From contig NZ_CAHJXL010000001.1 in assembly GCF_903645315.1 (NCBI RefSeq), positions 620,001-684,000 of the forward strand: DNA of 64,000 bases. Direction: 5' to 3'. A program made the position numbers and the translations under genes. The notes under the pieces were generated by a model. That model searched no databases. It was given only the letters and a program-made list of their open reading frames with translations, and was not told the origin of the DNA. Every line of letters begins with the position of its first letter. Position 1 is the first letter of the stretch. Below, piece after piece: positions 18,331 through 26,820 of this stretch. Source of the stretch: Victivallis sp. Marseille-Q1083 (lineage in GTDB: Bacteria; Verrucomicrobiota; Lentisphaeria; Victivallales; Victivallaceae).

Positions 18331-19224
18331 ATGGAGCAAAAACGCAACGCGATTGAAAAAAATCCGGAATTTCCCTGGGAAAATTTTTCCCGCAACACCC
18401 GTGCCGGCCTCGATACCGATCCCTTTTACGACTCCGGCATGAATATCCTCTATGCCAATTCCGGCCGCCGGACGATCAATCCCAAACATGAGCTGCGTTA
18501 CTTTGAATTTTACTCTCTGACCCACCTGTACGAAGGCGAAGGCATCTTCGAAGTTCCCGGCCAGGCGCCGGCAAAAGTCAAGGCCGGCCAGGGAATCCTG
18601 ATCTGTCCGGGTTTCGTCCATTACTACGGACAGGTCGATGCGCGCGGCTTTGTCGAGGACAACGTCTGTTTCGCCGGGCCGGTCGCCGACATCTTTCGCC
18701 AGAAAGGTTTTATTCACAACGGTCTCGTCGATATCGGCGAATACCGCACCCTGCTGCCGATTTGTCAGCTCATCGCCCGCGGCGGCAGCTTCGCCCGCAT
18801 GAAGGCCGGCATCATGCTGCAGCAATTGCTGTTGGATTTTTATGAAAAAAGCGCCAATTTCGGCCACATCACCGCCAGCCGCACCGCGATCGAGGAATTG
18901 CTGCTGGCGATCTCCGTCAACCCGATGCGCTGGTGGACGGTCAACGAAATGGCCGAATACTGCAACCTCGATCTGCAGAAATTCCGCCGGACCTTCATCC
19001 GGACTACCGGCATTCACCCGAAAAAATACCTCGACAGCTTCAAAATGTCGCTGGCCAAAAGCTGGCTGCAGAAAACCGACTGGCCGCTCGACAAAATCAG
19101 CCATTGCCTCGGCTACCAGGACCGCTATCACTTCAGCCGCCGTTTCAAGCAACTGATCGGCATCGCGCCGGAATTTTTCCGGCGGCAGCAACTGTCGATG
19201 TCGGAAAAGCCGGATTTCAATTGA
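18331..19224 (+). CDS. AraC-family regulator downstream of the glycyl radical enzyme
   Basis: 297 residues. The N-terminal cupin-like domain includes LTHLYEGEGIFEVPG and AGQGILICPGFVHYY. The C-terminal HTH pair is WWTVNEMAEYCNLDLQKFRR and DKISHCLGYQDRYHFSRRFK. It lies 164 bases after the glycyl radical enzyme on the same strand, without an obvious terminator between, so it may be co-transcribed or have its own promoter. With the divergent AraC gene on the other side, it suggests that the enzyme answers to two signals. The start at 18331 has only a weak GGA upstream. Confidence 0.85.
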   Translation: MEQKRNAIEKNPEFPWENFSRNTRAGLDTDPFYDSGMNILYANSGRRTINPKHELRYFEFYSLTHLYEGEGIFEVPGQAPAKVKAGQGILICPGFVHYYGQVDARGFVEDNVCFAGPVADIFRQKGFIHNGLVDIGEYRTLLPICQLIARGGSFARMKAGIMLQQLLLDFYEKSANFGHITASRTAIEELLLAISVNPMRWWTVNEMAEYCNLDLQKFRRTFIRTTGIHPKKYLDSFKMSLAKSWLQKTDWPLDKISHCLGYQDRYHFSRRFKQLIGIAPEFFRRQQLSMSEKPDFN

Positions 19225-19465
19225 ACGAGTCACGTCATGCCATCGATCGCGGTCAATCGGCCCGTCGTGATCATCCTGCGCTCCGGCGGCAGGCAGGGCA
19301 ACGGATTCTTTACCATCTTCAGCCGCAAATTGCTGAATAACGTCCAGTTCCGGCGCCGGCAAACAATCCATTCACTTCCGCAACCGATAACCGGTTCTCC
19401 GGCGATTCTGCAAGTCAATTTGCCCGGTCAGTCGAAAATTTTTTCCCGAAAATCAATGTGAACGA

Positions 19466-19506
19466 CAAAAAAATATCGGTGAAAACCTCACTCGAGGCTT
19501 TCACCG
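19466..19506 (-). terminator. Terminator of the rarA-rny operon
   Basis: CGGTGAAAACCTC (19477-19489) pairs with GAGGCTTTCACCG (19494-19506) with one wobble. On the minus strand a T-tract follows (A-run 19467-19473), 20 bases after the RNase Y stop. Confidence 0.85.
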
Positions 19507-19526
19507 ACCAGCCGGCCGCCGCCGGG

Positions 19527-21086
19527 TTATTTCGCGTATTCGACCGAACGGGTCTCGCGAATGATCGTCACTTTGATCTGACCGGGATAATTCATCTCTT
19601 TTTCGATGCGCTGGCAAATGTCCTTGGCCAGCATCTGCGCTTCGCCTTCGCTGATCTTCTCCGGCGTCACCACGACCCGGACTTCACGGCCGGCCTGCAG
19701 CGCGAAACAGGATTCGACGCCGGCGAAATCGTGAGCGATGCTCTCCAACTGTTCCAGCCGCTTCAAATACAGCTCGGTAGTTTCACTGCGGGCGCCGGGC
19801 CGCGACGCGCTCAACGTGTCGCAGGCGTTGATCAGGACGTCGTACAAGCTGACCGGCTCCACTTCGCCGTGATGCGCCGCCACCGCCTGGATGACATCCT
19901 TGGCTTCGTTGTGCTTGCGCAAAATATCCGCCCCGATCTGGGCATGCGAACCTTCCACTTCATGGTCGACCGCCTTGCCGATATCGTGGAAGAGGCCGAT
20001 GCGTTTGGCCTTCTGCTCATCCAACCCCAGCTCCGCGGCGATAATTCCCATGAAATAGGCGGTTTCCAGCGAATGCTGCAGCACATTCTGCGAAAAGCTG
20101 TAACGGAATTTCAAACGTCCCAGCAGCTTGATCACCTGCGGCGAAACCCCCTGGATTCCGGTTTCCAGCACCGCCGATTCGCCGGCCGAATAAACATCGT
20201 CCTCGACTTCCTTGGCGATCTTCTTGGCCAGTTCCTCGATGCGGGTCGGATGAATCCGGCCGTCGCCGATCAACCGCTCCATCAACTGCCGCGCCACTTC
20301 CTTGCGAACCGGGTCGAAGCAGGAGATCACCACCGCCTCCGGCGTGTCGTCGATCAGAATATTGACGCCGGTAGCCGCTTCCAGGGCCCGGATATTGCGG
20401 CCTTCCCGGCCGATGATCCGCCCCTTCATCTCATCGTTCGGCAACGGGATCGTCGCCGTCGTCCGTTCGTAGGTGCAGTCCGACGCATAACGCTGGATCG
20501 CGTAGGTCAGGATCCGGCGCGACTCCTTCTCGGCCTTCTGCTTGGCTTCTTCCAGCAGGTCGCGCACCAGCAGCCCGGATTCGTTCTTCACTTCATTTTT
20601 CAGCTTTTCCAGCAGCATCTGCCGGGCGGTTTCCCGATCGAGCTGGGCGACCCGCTCCAACTCGTCGATCTGCTTGGAAATACTCTGCTGCAATTCGTTT
20701 TCGCGGTTGTTCAACCGTTCCCGCAGCAGTTCGATCTCCTTTTCCTGCCGTTCGAGATTCTTCAACTTGCCGTCGAGCGAATCGTTTTTGCGCTCCAGCG
20801 CCTCCTCGCGCTGCGACAGCCGTTTTTCAACGTTCTGCTGCTCGCGGCGACGCTCTTTGAGTTCGTGCTCGCACTCCTCGCGCAATTTCAAAATTTCGCT
20901 TTTGGCGGTCACCTTCGCTTCCCGCTGGATATGCTCGGCCTCTTTGCTGGCCTCTTCCCTCATCTTGTTGATCAGAACTTCTGCGGAACTCTTCCGCGCT
21001 TTCTGCACAGCGGCGTTGATCACCCATCCGACCACGCCGCCGCCGAGGACACCCAGTCCGATGTACCAATACCAATTCAAATCCAT
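19527..21086 (-). CDS. rny: Ribonuclease Y
   Basis: 519 residues, the standard length. It has an N-terminal membrane helix (about residues 5-25), a long coiled coil (REEASKEAEHIQREAKV onwards, to about 190), a KH domain (GRIIGREGRNIRALE) and an HD phosphohydrolase domain (LFHDIGKAVDHEVEGSH). It is a membrane-anchored endoribonuclease that starts mRNA decay. The ATG overlaps the stop of the preceding gene as TGATG, so the pair is translationally coupled; a GTG one codon earlier is also possible. It is the last gene of a three-gene operon with a terminator at 19466-19506. Confidence 0.96.
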   Translation of the reverse strand: MDLNWYWYIGLGVLGGGVVGWVINAAVQKARKSSAEVLINKMREEASKEAEHIQREAKVTAKSEILKLREECEHELKERRREQQNVEKRLSQREEALERKNDSLDGKLKNLERQEKEIELLRERLNNRENELQQSISKQIDELERVAQLDRETARQMLLEKLKNEVKNESGLLVRDLLEEAKQKAEKESRRILTYAIQRYASDCTYERTTATIPLPNDEMKGRIIGREGRNIRALEAATGVNILIDDTPEAVVISCFDPVRKEVARQLMERLIGDGRIHPTRIEELAKKIAKEVEDDVYSAGESAVLETGIQGVSPQVIKLLGRLKFRYSFSQNVLQHSLETAYFMGIIAAELGLDEQKAKRIGLFHDIGKAVDHEVEGSHAQIGADILRKHNEAKDVIQAVAAHHGEVEPVSLYDVLINACDTLSASRPGARSETTELYLKRLEQLESIAHDFAGVESCFALQAGREVRVVVTPEKISEGEAQMLAKDICQRIEKEMNYPGQIKVTIIRETRSVEYAK

Positions 21087-21688
21087 CACACCAACTCCTG
21101 TTCTTGTCTAACCCGCTCAGTCGCCGCTTCCGTGACGATGACATCCAATCGCCGGTCATGTTCCGCCGCCGGTACGGTCGCCACTTCGCGGTCACCGAAA
21201 AAAACTCCGATCACCGGCCCGCGGGCCCCGGCCAACAGCCGATCATAAAAACCTTTGCCGCGCCCCAGCCGTCTTCCGGCCCGGTCGAACGCCATTCCCG
21301 GCACCAGCCAGGTCAGATGTCCATCGCACCACGTCTGCGCCGCCGCCGGCAACTCCGGCCGCGGTTCCTGTAGCTTATATTTTCCAATACTCAAATCTTT
21401 TTCCAAATCTTCCACCGGCACCATTTCATAGCTCCCGTCGCCGGCCCGGTAACGGGGCAGCCAGACCAGCCGGCCGGCCGACAGCCACTGCCGGAACCAC
21501 GGCCGCAAATCCGGTTCCGTCGCATCGGACAGAAAACCGGCAATCGCCACCGCTTGCCGCACTTCCGGCAAAGCCGACAGCCGCTCGGCAATTGCGGCAC
21601 TGGCGGCCGCGCCATCCGCCGGCCCCGGCCAGGCACGGCACTGCCGGCGCAGCAACCGTTTTCTTTCGACAATCGAATCAATTGCCAT
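21086..21688 (-). CDS. 5-formyltetrahydrofolate cyclo-ligase
   Basis: 200 residues starting MAIDSIVERKRLLRRQCRAW. This ATG has GGAGCGG about eight bases upstream; another ATG two codons earlier is too close to it. Family features are the N-terminal basic helix (KRLLRRQCRA), LVWLPRYRAG, LTWLVPGMAFDRAGRRLGRGKGFYDRLL (the GMAFD and LGRGKGFYDR ATP/folate motif, quoted here in overlapping parts) and VIGVFFGDREV. It recycles 5-formyl-THF to methenyl-THF using ATP. It overlaps the end of rarA by 11 bases and the start of rny by one base, which argues for tight coupling. Confidence 0.93.
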   Translation of the reverse strand: MAIDSIVERKRLLRRQCRAWPGPADGAAASAAIAERLSALPEVRQAVAIAGFLSDATEPDLRPWFRQWLSAGRLVWLPRYRAGDGSYEMVPVEDLEKDLSIGKYKLQEPRPELPAAAQTWCDGHLTWLVPGMAFDRAGRRLGRGKGFYDRLLAGARGPVIGVFFGDREVATVPAAEHDRRLDVIVTEAATERVRQEQELV

Positions 21689-23030
21689 GTTCATCCGCTC
21701 CGGCCGCCGCCCGGCAGGCCTTGAAATAAGCCAGCCGTTCCTTGATTTTCGCTTCATAACCATTGCCGGTCGGACAATAATACTCCCTGGGCACGCCGAG
21801 GTAATCCTGGACCACGTAGCCGCCGAAATCGTGCGGATAGCGGTATTCTTCGCCGCCCGCCTCCTCACGGCCGGCGGCGGAATGCGGATCGCGCAAATGC
21901 CGCGGAACCGGTTGAATCCGCTGCTGTTCAACATCTTTTCCGGCGGCATCCAGCGCCAGGCAGGAGGCATTGCTTTTCGGCGCGGTCGCGCAGAAGGTCA
22001 CCGCCTGCGCCAGAATCAACCGCGCCTCCGGCAAACCGATCATGTCGACCGCCTGCATCGCGCTCACCGCCAGCGGCAGCGCCCGCGGATCGGCGTTGCC
22101 GATGTCCTCCGAGGCAAAAATGACAATCCGCCGGGCGATGAAACGGATATCTTCGCCGGCGTGGAGCATTTTGGCCAGATAATAGACCGCCGCATCCGGA
22201 TCGCTGCCGCGCATGCTCTTGATGAACGCGCTGGCGGTGTCGTAATGCTCGTCGGTACTGTAATTGATGAACTTGCGTTGAATGGATTCTTCAACGGCCG
22301 CCAGTGAAACATGCTTGATCTGATCGGCCAGTCCCGGCGGGGTGGTCATCACCGCCAATTCCAACGCATTGAGCGCCCGGCGGCCGTCGCCTTCACAGAC
22401 TTTCGCCAGCCAGTCGCGCGCTTCCGCCGCCAATTCCACCTTTTCCCCACCGTATCCCAGCGGACTGCGCAATGCCCGGTCGATCAGAGCCTTGATCTCC
22501 TCCTCGCTCAACGGCTTCAATTGAAAACACATCGAACGGGACAACAGCGCGCCGACCACATAGAATTGCGGATTGTGCGTCGTCGCGCCGACCAGCCGGA
22601 TGTTGCCATTTTCAACGTCCGGCAGCAACGAATCCTGCTGCGCCTTGTTGAAGCGATGGATTTCGTCGATGAACAACACCGTTTTCCGGCCGGCAAGCTG
22701 CCGGCGCTGTACGGCGTGGCCAATCTCACGGCGGATATCCGCCACCGAGGAGGTGACGCCGGAAAGGCGGATGAATTCCGCATCGGTGGCCGCCGCGATG
22801 ACTTCGGCCAGACTGGTCTTGCCGACGCCCGGCGGCCCGGAAAGAATGATGGAAGTGAATCGGTCTGCATCGATCGCCCGCCGCAACAGTTTGCCGGGCG
22901 AAAGCAGATGACGCTGACCGACGTAGTCTTCCAGCGTCAACGGCCGCAACCGCGCCGCCAGAGGCGGTGGTTCCGTCCGGGGCATGGCCTCGGCGGCGCC
23001 GGAATCCATTTGCAAATTCAACTGTTCCAT
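21678..23030 (-). CDS. rarA: Replication-associated recombination protein A (clamp-loader-like AAA+ ATPase)
   Basis: 450 residues from MEQLNLQMDSG; the frame opens 4 codons earlier at a TTG, but the ATG has AAAGAG nearby. Walker A GPPGVGKT is at residues 65-72 and Walker B is LFIDEIHRFN. A sensor region reads GATTHNPQFYV, and the C-terminal half has the MgsA/RarA tetramerisation type (EDIGNADPRALPLAVSAM, RLILAQAVTFCATAPKSN). The family acts at stalled replication forks with SSB. It heads the operon rarA, cyclo-ligase, rny. Confidence 0.95.
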   Translation of the reverse strand: MEQLNLQMDSGAAEAMPRTEPPPLAARLRPLTLEDYVGQRHLLSPGKLLRRAIDADRFTSIILSGPPGVGKTSLAEVIAAATDAEFIRLSGVTSSVADIRREIGHAVQRRQLAGRKTVLFIDEIHRFNKAQQDSLLPDVENGNIRLVGATTHNPQFYVVGALLSRSMCFQLKPLSEEEIKALIDRALRSPLGYGGEKVELAAEARDWLAKVCEGDGRRALNALELAVMTTPPGLADQIKHVSLAAVEESIQRKFINYSTDEHYDTASAFIKSMRGSDPDAAVYYLAKMLHAGEDIRFIARRIVIFASEDIGNADPRALPLAVSAMQAVDMIGLPEARLILAQAVTFCATAPKSNASCLALDAAGKDVEQQRIQPVPRHLRDPHSAAGREEAGGEEYRYPHDFGGYVVQDYLGVPREYYCPTGNGYEAKIKERLAYFKACRAAAGADEHGN

Positions 23031-23042
23031 CTTCTCTTTCAA

Positions 23043-23544
23043 GACTTTGAAGCGGAAAGCGTTGAATTTTCGTCTATCAAGGCAGGCTCTTTATGACATC
23101 GTCCGGCGTGCGGCCCATTTTTCGCCGGCGGCCGACAGAACAACCGCCCGGCAAGTGAATGGTTCATTCCCTCAAGACACCTCACTCCGGTTTATCGAGA
23201 ATTCCCGACCCGGTTTCGCATAACCCGGACGGAATGGAATCACTAAGTCACATCGATCACATCTTGAAAAACGTCAAACTTTTCGTCAAAGCCGTCGTTT
23301 CACTCGAATATTATAAAAAACGCCTTCGGTCCTACCCAGACCCGGCGGTACTGTTGATAAATATAACCACTTTGAACAACAAATAAAGCGACAAACAACG
23401 AAAAAAACATATTTTTTTGCGCCACGTCCGGCAACAGAACAACCAAGTTGCTCGTCATCATTACATTAAATCAAAGCCTGTTGACATTTTTTCCACCCGT
23501 GAAAACCCTGTTATCCATCCTCACCGGAACAGAAAGGAACCGCC
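23043..23544. other. Non-coding region upstream of two unknown ORFs
   Basis: About 500 bases with AT-rich patches and no supportable gene. A perfect TTGACA occurs at about 23483-23488 but has no good -10 at the right spacing. Confidence 0.4.
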
Positions 23545-23991
23545 ATGAATGCTTTTATCCCGTCAAGACAATCCCTGCAATTGTCCGGGCAGAACCATGC
23601 CGTCCGGCCGCTGTGTTTCGGCGCTTATCTCTTCTTCAGCCAACTGCTGGAAGAAGCGGCAGCCGTCTCCGCCGACTTGACCGAACCGAAGCGGCGTCCC
23701 GAACGGCTGGCCGCCGTTCAGCAGCGGCTGCTGGCGCTGTTGAACCGTCATCTGTCGCCGCCGGTTGAAACGCTCGACAGCGCCGCCTGCATCGAACTGC
23801 TGAACCGCCTGGCCGGCATTCCGGTTTCCGGCGCCGCGGCTGCGACACCGGCCGGCCGGTCTTTCGATCCGGAACGTTTCCTCATCGAACTGCTGCGCTG
23901 TTATCCGGGTTATACCGTCCGGACCCTGCTGGCCGAGCCGGCGGCGGCCGTCTTCGCCCTGTACCGCCATCGCCAATGCCGGGAGCGATGA
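23545..23991 (+). CDS. Hypothetical protein, 148 residues
   Basis: Starts after AAAGGAACCGCC, a plausible ribosome site. Mostly helical and Leu/Ala/Arg-rich (LLEEAAAVSADLTEPKRR, RLLALLNRHLSPPVETLD, ECIELL-like helix CIELLNRLAGIPVSG). No signal peptide, membrane helix or catalytic motif. The next ORF begins one base after its stop. The size, order and coupling resemble small phage or accessory gene pairs, but I recognise no family. Confidence 0.5.
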   Translation: MNAFIPSRQSLQLSGQNHAVRPLCFGAYLFFSQLLEEAAAVSADLTEPKRRPERLAAVQQRLLALLNRHLSPPVETLDSAACIELLNRLAGIPVSGAAAATPAGRSFDPERFLIELLRCYPGYTVRTLLAEPAAAVFALYRHRQCRER

Positions 23992-23992
23992 C

Positions 23993-24211
23993 ATGAATAC
24001 GGCCAATTACCATTCGATCGAAATCGCCGCCGGCCGCAACCGCCAATTTCAGCACCAACTGCTGCAGCAGGCCGGTCTCCGGCTCCCGGCGCCGGCAAAC
24101 ATCGAAGAAACCGAACTGGCGGACTTGCGGCAACAGTTGGCGGAGCTGCAGCAGACTGTCGAACTTTTGACGCGACAGCTCGAAACGCAGAATGAACCGG
24201 TCGGCCTGTAA
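23993..24211 (+). CDS. Hypothetical coiled-coil protein, 72 residues
   Basis: Begins one base after the preceding stop, so translation is probably coupled. The C-terminal half is a heptad-like helix rich in Leu, Glu and Gln (ELADLRQQLAELQQTVELLT). No catalytic features. Likely a partner of the 148-residue protein. Confidence 0.45.
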   Translation: MNTANYHSIEIAAGRNRQFQHQLLQQAGLRLPAPANIEETELADLRQQLAELQQTVELLTRQLETQNEPVGL

Positions 24212-24795
24212 AAGACCGACCAGACCGGATAACGCCGAAAGAAGACATTCCGCATGACGATTCGGCCAATACCGTTTGCCGGCGACCCAACCGTCATACG
24301 GAATGCGGGTCGGAACGATGGCGGCCGGACCTCCCGGCCGACACCATTCGAGAGAGATGGGAAATTCTTTTATTCAGAAACAGAAACGCCGATGAGGATG
24401 CCGTCAAAAAAAAAAGTGGACTGTTTTCCCTCATATTCCTCTCCATGGCAATCGCAAGCCAACATCGGAAATAAGAAAGAAAACGCCCACATCATCTTGT
24501 CATGGTGCAGGCGTAACTTTCAGTCGATACATCCGATGTAAAAAATTGCGATTTTTTGGGAGAGGATGCCTTTCTGAAAGTCCCGCTGAACTTCAGTAAA
24601 ACAGATACAATTGTAAAAATTAGTTTACTTACCGGCTGTCATTTTCCCTCAATGCTGGTGGTGTAACAGTAAATTTTTCTTAAATTAAAGCAAATATGAT
24701 CGAATGTCAATTCATTTTTTCCATATAATTGCATTTTTTTCAGTAACAAAATCATTACCGGAGTTTCAGCCGCATCTTTCCGGCCCCGGAAATCC
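24212..24795. other. Intergenic region, no supported gene
   Basis: 584 bases. It holds a small perfect hairpin near 24198-24220 (GGTCGG paired with CCGACC) and AT-rich sequence from about 24590. A 95-codon open frame at 24254-24541 lacks a ribosome site and any family feature, so I do not call it. Confidence 0.4.
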
Positions 24796-25917
24796 TCAAC
24801 TGCAGACGGCGAAACCAGCCGCATGTTTCAGCTGCGCCCCCCTGATGCCGGCGGCTTCCAGCGACGAAATCCGCCCCTGCCGGCGCAAGGCGACGATCCG
24901 GTCGACGGTCACCGGTCCAAAGCCGGGCACCCGCAGCAGCATCTCCCGGTCGGCCCGGTTGACATCCAACGGAAAAAGATGCCGGTGCCGCTCCGCCCAG
25001 GCCCGTTTCGGATCGACGCTCAAGTCGAAATTGCCGCGCTCGTCGAACTGCAACTCCGAGGCGTCGAAGCCGTAACGCCGCAGCAGAAAATCGGCCTGAT
25101 ACAGCCGATGCTCCCGGACGAACCGGTCATCCGCGCCCAGTTCGAAATGTTCGCCCGGCAAATTGCGCCGCCCCAGACCGGGCTGATAGGCGGAAAAATA
25201 GATGCGCTGCAATTTCAGCCGGTTGTACAGGCCGTCCATATAACGGACGATCTCCCGGTCGCATTCACCGGCGGCGCCGACGACGAACTGCGTCGTCACC
25301 GTCACCCGGGCCCCGGGCGTACCGCGGCTGGTCAGGCGGCTCATCAATTTCAATTTGTCGATGATATCGGTCTGGTAATCCTTGTATTGCGACAAGGCGG
25401 CAAAATGGTGGGCGCCCGGCGTCTCGATATTCAGCGACACCGCGCTGGCCACTTTGACCGCCCGCTCGACGGCCGCGTCACTGGCCCCCGGAATGACTTT
25501 CAGATGAATATAACCGTGGTAATGATATTTATAACGCAGAATTTCCGCCACCGCCAGCAACCGCGCCATCGTCGCGTCGGGCGAACCAACGATGCCGGAA
25601 CTGATGAAAATACCGATCAGGAACCGTTTCCGCAGGATTTCGATGAAGGCGGCGGCGGTCTCCTCCGGCGTCAGCGAGCAGCGCCGCACGTTGCCCTCCA
25701 GGCGCAAGGGACAATAACCGCAATCGCTGGTGCAGCAATTCGACAGCAGCGTTTTCAGCATGATACCGTGCCCGCCGGAGGCCAGCGGCACCGGATACAG
25801 CCATTTGCCGTCGAGCCCGCGCCGGCGGCGGTCCTGCGAGCCGGTCCCGCAGGCGCAGGCCAGATCGTACTGCGAGTCGGCAGCCAGGATATCCAATTTT
25901 TCAAATGTCGACGGCAT
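24796..25917 (-). CDS. Radical SAM protein with helix-hairpin-helix, putative DNA modification/repair
   Basis: 373 residues from MPSTFEKLDILAADSQYD; the frame is open 38 codons further, but relatives begin at about this point. The radical SAM cluster motif CX3CX2C is in CTSDCGYCPLR. SFSSGIVGSP-like text appears as FISSGIVGSPDATM, typical of the family linked to uracil-DNA glycosylase-like proteins. The C-terminus carries a helix-hairpin-helix (LLRVPGFGPVTVDRIVALR), which binds DNA. In many genomes a glycosylase-like partner is next to it; none is seen here. The exact reaction of the family is not established. Confidence 0.85.
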   Translation of the reverse strand: MPSTFEKLDILAADSQYDLACACGTGSQDRRRRGLDGKWLYPVPLASGGHGIMLKTLLSNCCTSDCGYCPLRLEGNVRRCSLTPEETAAAFIEILRKRFLIGIFISSGIVGSPDATMARLLAVAEILRYKYHYHGYIHLKVIPGASDAAVERAVKVASAVSLNIETPGAHHFAALSQYKDYQTDIIDKLKLMSRLTSRGTPGARVTVTTQFVVGAAGECDREIVRYMDGLYNRLKLQRIYFSAYQPGLGRRNLPGEHFELGADDRFVREHRLYQADFLLRRYGFDASELQFDERGNFDLSVDPKRAWAERHRHLFPLDVNRADREMLLRVPGFGPVTVDRIVALRRQGRISSLEAAGIRGAQLKHAAGFAVCS

Positions 25918-26066
25918 GAATTTCGGCGCTCCGGTTTTCTGTCTGCAAACAATACCCGGCAACGCTATTTTTTTCAATACCCGCAGTCTTGAAAAGAGCC
26001 TAAAAAACAGTAAGGTAATTATTCCCAGCAATTCTTAATCAACTCAATCTGACTCGGGAGGGACAA

Positions 26067-26759
26067 ATGGTTTCGATCCAAAAGAAAATGGCCGCTGAAT
26101 TTTTCGGCACGTTCTGGCTGGTGTTCGGCGGTTGCGGCAGCGCGGTGCTGGCCGGCAATTATATCAACAATACCGGCGTGGCGTTCGCCTTCGGCCTGAC
26201 GGTGCTGACGATGGCCTTCGCGCTCGGCCATATTTCCGGCTGCCACCTGAATCCGGCAGTCAGCCTCGGCCTGCTGACCGCCGGGCGGTTCGACCGCCGG
26301 GAACTCGGTCCGTACATTCTATCCCAGGTTCTCGGCGCCGCCGCCGGCAGCCTGGCCATCTACCTGATCGCCAGCGGCATCGACAGCTTCAGCCTCGCCG
26401 CCAGCGGCTTTGCCTGCAACGGTTACGGCGAACATTCGCCGGGCCGCTACAATTTCCTGGCCTGTGCGGTCTCGGAAATTGTCCTGACCTTTTTCTTTCT
26501 GCTGGTCATCATCGGCGCGACCGACAAACGGGCGCCGAAAGGCCTGGCGCCGGTGGCAATCGGCCTGGCGCTGGCGCTGTGCCACCTGATCGGCATCCAG
26601 GTGACCAATTTATCGGTCAACCCGGCCCGCAGCACCGGCCCGGCGATTTTCCACGGCGGCTGGGCAATGGCGCAATTGTGGTTTTTCTGGGTCATGCCGG
26701 CCATCGGCGCCGTACTGGCCGGCCTGGTTTACCGCGGATTATTCGAAGAGAAACGCTGA
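26067..26759 (+). CDS. aqpZ: Aquaporin Z-type water channel
   Basis: 230 residues with GGGAGGGAC upstream of the ATG. Six membrane helices and the two half-helix NPA motifs are present: HLNPAVSLG (N62-P63-A64) and [10 protein letters not shown]. The H and R contexts suggest a water-selective pore rather than a glycerol facilitator. It is a single-gene unit facing group II intron copy 2, which begins 61 bases after its stop on the opposite strand. Confidence 0.95.
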   Translation: MVSIQKKMAAEFFGTFWLVFGGCGSAVLAGNYINNTGVAFAFGLTVLTMAFALGHISGCHLNPAVSLGLLTAGRFDRRELGPYILSQVLGAAAGSLAIYLIASGIDSFSLAASGFACNGYGEHSPGRYNFLACAVSEIVLTFFFLLVIIGATDKRAPKGLAPVAIGLALALCHLIGIQVTNLSVNPARSTGPAIFHGGWAMAQLWFFWVMPAIGAVLAGLVYRGLFEEKR

Positions 26760-26820
26760 AAACGCGGCCGTTTCCGTCGATGCCCCCGGCCGGAAGTCAG
26801 CGGCGCTGGCCGGAAACCCG

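Noticed and set aside
19458-21248. 596-codon plus-strand frame opposite RNase Y
   Set aside because: Same reasoning; it also runs backwards through the operon terminator.
24254-24541. 95-codon plus-strand frame
   Set aside because: No ribosome site, odd composition, and it reads through an A-run and AT-rich non-coding DNA.
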